Source of the DNA: Pseudomonadota bacterium
Lineage (GTDB): Bacteria; Pseudomonadota; Gammaproteobacteria; Halothiobacillales; Halothiobacillaceae
Direction: 5' to 3'
NCBI GenBank assembly: GCA_021795795.1
Contig: JAJYPA010000175.1
Span: forward strand, 1-14,111
Length of the DNA: 14,111 nt
The notes below the pieces were generated by a model. The model had not been told where the DNA came from. It made no database searches and worked only from the letters and a program-made list of their open reading frames with translations. This document shows positions 11,623 through 14,111 of this stretch, piece by piece; position 1 is the stretch's first letter; each line of letters opens with the position of its first letter. A program made the position numbers and the translations under genes.

Positions 11623-12927
11623 ATGGACAAGGACAACGGCAATTCGAGTGAGAAAGAACAGGAGCACCAAAACCGCCAGCTGATGATCGACGCGATGATC
11701 CCCGCAGGCCTTACCGGTCAGATTCGGGACAAGGCACGTGACGCATTGATGACGGCGACGGTGATTTTGGGTATGAGCCGCACGGACATCCTGGATCGCA
11801 TTCAGGAACTGGCAAAAGAAAATGGGCTGACCCCGCAATCCGCGCGCATCTGGCTGCTTTTCAGCAAGGAAATGCAGGATCAGGCGCAATCAGTGGGCCG
11901 GCAGGTTGGAGACCGTGGCGCGAAGAAAACCTTCTCCGGCGACCTGGGATACAACCGGGATAAAACAACGACAATCGGGTTGGGCGCGGTATTCCGCCGC
12001 GAGGTGACGGGTATCGGCGCAGGGAAAAAGGGGAATGCCGCGGATGACATGCGCGTAGAACTGAATCGTGAGGCGGGGCATCACGGTGACAGCATCCAAG
12101 GCCGGCGTGGAGCATTTTCATACGATCAGATGGTGGACGGCTGGGGTACGGGAGGAGATGGTCAGGGCGGGGAGACGATCGGACTGGACGGCCAGGATGG
12201 TGATGATGGACTGGATATGGAGATCGAGGGCGAGTTTGGCTCGGACGCCGCCCAGATGGACTTTGACGCGTGCGAGCGGCTGCCCGGCGCTTCGGTGATG
12301 CGTCCTGATGATCTGGGTGAAGTTCAGCTCGCCGGTGGTGTCAGGCGCGGCGCGTCCGGTCATGTGGTTGACCATCAGGACACGTTTCAGGCCGGCAAGG
12401 GTAGCCTGAACGGGGGGTGGTTCAAAACGGCACGAAGGCTTAGCCCCCGCGAGGCCGCGATGGCGCGCGCGGAGACAAAAGTTGCCGGGCTGAACCGCAA
12501 GGTGGGTGGATTCCGTGGGACTGAGGAGGAATTCGCGGCCTTCGCCAAGGCTAACCCCGATCTAGACAAAAATCAGCTTCGCCAGCTCAAAAAAGGCATG
12601 AGCGACAAGGATTATCTGGGATTTCGGGTTTATGTTGAAAACGGGTACCTGCTGGACAACAAGGGCCGGGGCTCCGAGCGAATCACCACCCAGACCAAGT
12701 CCTGCCTGCTGATGGCGTCTGAGGATTCGGCCCGCAGGTTCCAAAACAGCCTCCGGGAAAAAATCCGGCTCTTTTCCCGCCTCCCTGATCCTGGCATGGA
12801 AAAAGTGTCCATCGACCATGCGATTCGCATGGCAAAGCCCCTATCCCGGCTGGCTGAAGAACACAAAGCACGCAAGGAAGCCAAAAACCTGAAAAAAATA
12901 CGGGATGAACCCGATCTGGAACGCTAA
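11623..12927 (+). CDS. Unknown 434-aa protein with acidic middle
   Basis: GGAG (11612-11615) stands 7 nt before the ATG at 11623; the in-frame ATG at 11617 would be only 1 nt from it, so I prefer 11623. Residues 1-20 are polar and charged. Residues about 20-95 are helical (MIPAGLTGQIRDKARDALMTATVILG, then ILDRIQELAKENGLTPQSARIWLLF), with a possible helix-turn-helix around LTPQSARIWLLF. Residues about 100-185 are Gly-rich and basic, 187-220 strongly acidic (GQDGDDGLDMEIEGEFG). The C-terminal 150 residues are basic and helical (NQLRQLKKGMSDKDYLGFRVY, then KARKEAKNLKKIRDE). No catalytic motif is visible. It is probably a multidomain DNA-associated or structural element protein. Confidence 0.75.
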   Translation: MDKDNGNSSEKEQEHQNRQLMIDAMIPAGLTGQIRDKARDALMTATVILGMSRTDILDRIQELAKENGLTPQSARIWLLFSKEMQDQAQSVGRQVGDRGAKKTFSGDLGYNRDKTTTIGLGAVFRREVTGIGAGKKGNAADDMRVELNREAGHHGDSIQGRRGAFSYDQMVDGWGTGGDGQGGETIGLDGQDGDDGLDMEIEGEFGSDAAQMDFDACERLPGASVMRPDDLGEVQLAGGVRRGASGHVVDHQDTFQAGKGSLNGGWFKTARRLSPREAAMARAETKVAGLNRKVGGFRGTEEEFAAFAKANPDLDKNQLRQLKKGMSDKDYLGFRVYVENGYLLDNKGRGSERITTQTKSCLLMASEDSARRFQNSLREKIRLFSRLPDPGMEKVSIDHAIRMAKPLSRLAEEHKARKEAKNLKKIRDEPDLER

Positions 12928-13001
12928 AACGCGCGCATCAGGCTTCAGAAAGCCGGATAGAAAGATGAGAGCGACAACTTCCATATACAGGAGCAATTGA
13001 C

Positions 13002-13229
13002 ATGAACGCAAACGGATTGGGATTGGCGGTATTGAAGAAGAATGGTGCGGACCTGGCCAACCGGCTGGGCGAGCTGGAGCGCAAGGTGGCAGGCGGTGGA
13101 AAGGTGAAGCCGATCCGAATTAATGGCGCTGCGCCTGCGGTGGACCGGCTTGCGCGAGATATTCATCGCATATCTATTGAGGTGGATATTCTGGAGGGTC
13201 AGATTCTGGGCCATGGCGGTGTGGCATGA
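13002..13229 (+). CDS. Unknown 75-aa protein
   Basis: CAGGAG lies 8 nt before the ATG. The protein has a short N-terminal helix (ADLANRLGELERKVAGG), a basic linker, and a second helix (VDRLARDIHRISIEVDILEGQIL) with hydrophobic spacing suited to a coiled coil. I recognise no family. The stop overlaps the next start as ATGA, making it first in a three-gene coupled set. A small hairpin (GGCTT/AAGCC at 12941-12954) lies upstream without a T run. Confidence 0.65.
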   Translation: MNANGLGLAVLKKNGADLANRLGELERKVAGGGKVKPIRINGAAPAVDRLARDIHRISIEVDILEGQILGHGGVA

Positions 13230-14038
13230 GCGTCGACAAGGAATTCCACGCCGCCCATCAGGACCTGAATGCCTTCGTGGATGTTTTTGAGAAGCATGTG
13301 AAGGAGCACGGTGAGCCAAAACACGGTCAACTGATGGTGTTGACACAGGACATCAAAAAAGATGCGCAGAATATCGCCATTGGCATGATCTCCGCAGGTG
13401 ACGCCAAGGCCATCCAGACCGGAGAGATCGCGCACGCACACGGCCAGGCGAGTCACAAGCCGTTGCTGGCCCGCGGCCTGACCCGCATTCAGGACGCCGC
13501 AAAATTCCTTGCGGTGAATATCGCGGACGCTGGCAAGCAGGTGCGGATTATGGTGAAGGACAAGGTGCCCGGCGCCGACCAGGTGGTGAAAGCCTGGGAT
13601 AACGTGCTGGACGCGACCAGCCACTATATGACCCTGGGCATGAAGCGCCTGACTGGACTGGCGCATGGCATGGATCCAGAAGACCGCTATGCGGTCGGTT
13701 TCGCGTCCGGGCATCTGCAATCAGCTCAGGACATCGCCCTTGATCAGCGCAAGCGCGGGATCCTGCAGACCTTGAAACATCCCGGCCTGGGCGAGTTCGT
13801 CCTGCAGGATGCCAAGCGGTTGGGGATGATCGCGGAATCTAAATCGGTGCATCGCGGGACCGTGCTGAATGTTATTGGCCTGGAAGCCATTATGAAGAAC
13901 GCCAAGGGCCAGTTGCTGGCCTTGCCGGTGACGCCGGATTTCAAGTTCAAGGCGGGTGACAATCTGGTCATGAAGGATCGTGGTGACGGGTTCTACTCCG
14001 GCAAACGGCAGATGGTGGAGAGGGGGATGGAAAGATGA
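13226..14038 (+). CDS. Unknown 270-aa protein, possible KfrB-like C-terminal domain
   Basis: It is coupled to the preceding gene by ATGA. The N-terminal half is helical and charged (LNAFVDVFEKHVKEHG, LVLTQDIKKDAQNIAIGM-like segments). The middle includes PGADQVVKAWDNVLDATSHYMTLGMKRLTG. The last 65 residues (SVHRGTVLNVIGLEAIMKNAKGQ, later FKAGDNLVMKDRGDG) resemble the small beta domain of plasmid KfrB-type proteins, where a short GxV strand, a basic turn and a PxxGDxV strand follow each other. That similarity is my impression from pattern only. The context of plasmid-type genes is consistent with it. Confidence 0.7.
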   Translation: MSVDKEFHAAHQDLNAFVDVFEKHVKEHGEPKHGQLMVLTQDIKKDAQNIAIGMISAGDAKAIQTGEIAHAHGQASHKPLLARGLTRIQDAAKFLAVNIADAGKQVRIMVKDKVPGADQVVKAWDNVLDATSHYMTLGMKRLTGLAHGMDPEDRYAVGFASGHLQSAQDIALDQRKRGILQTLKHPGLGEFVLQDAKRLGMIAESKSVHRGTVLNVIGLEAIMKNAKGQLLALPVTPDFKFKAGDNLVMKDRGDGFYSGKRQMVERGMER

Positions 14039-14111
14039 ACGGCAAGAAAGCAAAGGCGTTACGGCGGTTAAATCCACAGACTAAAGCCGACTCTGGCCAT
14101 GCTGCAGACAA
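14035..14111 (+). CDS. Start of an unknown gene, cut by the window end
   Basis: The ATG overlaps the preceding stop as ATGA, and purine-rich GGGGGATGGAAAG lies before it. The 25 visible codons read MNGKKAKALRRLNPQ..., a basic N-terminus with no recognisable domain. It continues the coupled operon that begins at 13002. Confidence 0.6.
   Translation, partial: MNGKKAKALRRLNPQTKADSGHAAD

Noticed and set aside
1..14111. CRISPR array, rRNA or transposase
   Set aside because: No regularly spaced repeat array, no rRNA-like sequence and no DDE, HUH or recombinase motif was seen in any convincing frame.

Overview
The window looks like the left end and front half of an integrative (ICE- or plasmid-like) element in a GC-rich gammaproteobacterium or Acidithiobacillia-type organism. 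The boundary is a 49-nt fragment of a tRNA-Ala(GGC) gene on the minus strand (150-198). It has the anticodon stem-loop, T arm, acceptor 3' strand and CCA, but no 5' half, as expected at the distal end of an element that entered the 3' end of the tRNA gene. On that reading, bases 1-149 are host flank and everything to the right is element; the intact tRNA and probably the integrase lie outside the window. Large tRNA-Ala-inserted ICEs are known in Acidithiobacillus, so that genus is a reasonable but unproven guess.

Layout. 200-350: att-proximal direct and inverted repeats resembling integrase arm sites. 350-1869: two divergent type II toxin-antitoxin modules, stbDE on the minus strand and higBA on the plus strand. 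1870-2973: an orphan gene of unknown function behind a near-consensus promoter that sits in a perfect palindrome. 3121-7399: a putative replication module made of an AlpA-like DNA-binding protein behind its own palindrome, a translationally coupled small protein, and an 1144-aa helicase. The helicase has a degenerate Toprim-like N-terminal region and a DinG/XPD-type SF2 core with four Cys in the iron-sulfur position. 7400-9347: long non-coding stretches rich in inverted repeats around a small basic protein and a YdjM-type membrane protein. 9348-11495: a run of element-specific proteins of unknown function, including a tandem pair of diverged paralogues, closed by an intrinsic terminator. 11623-14111: a large unknown protein, then three unknown genes joined by ATGA overlaps, the last running off the window.

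The most striking structure is not a gene. A 14-base core (GCTCGGTATTTTCA) preceded by an A-rich run occurs five times, always on the plus strand, in leaders at about 1004, 3888, 7877, 9265 and 9616. In four of these it lies 77-103 bases before a well-supported start codon, and each copy is followed by a potential hairpin. The last two copies are 55/60 identical. Their differences inside the hairpins fall in loops or turn G-C into G-U, as expected for a conserved RNA fold. The five copies suggest one shared control element, either a 5' leader RNA or an operator, that links the helicase and several unknown genes into an element-wide regulon. The copy near 1004 precedes a good ribosome-binding site with only a 15-codon open frame and may be a relic of a lost first gene. 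A second notable point is that the helicase amber stop is followed by 63 in-frame, coding-like codons.
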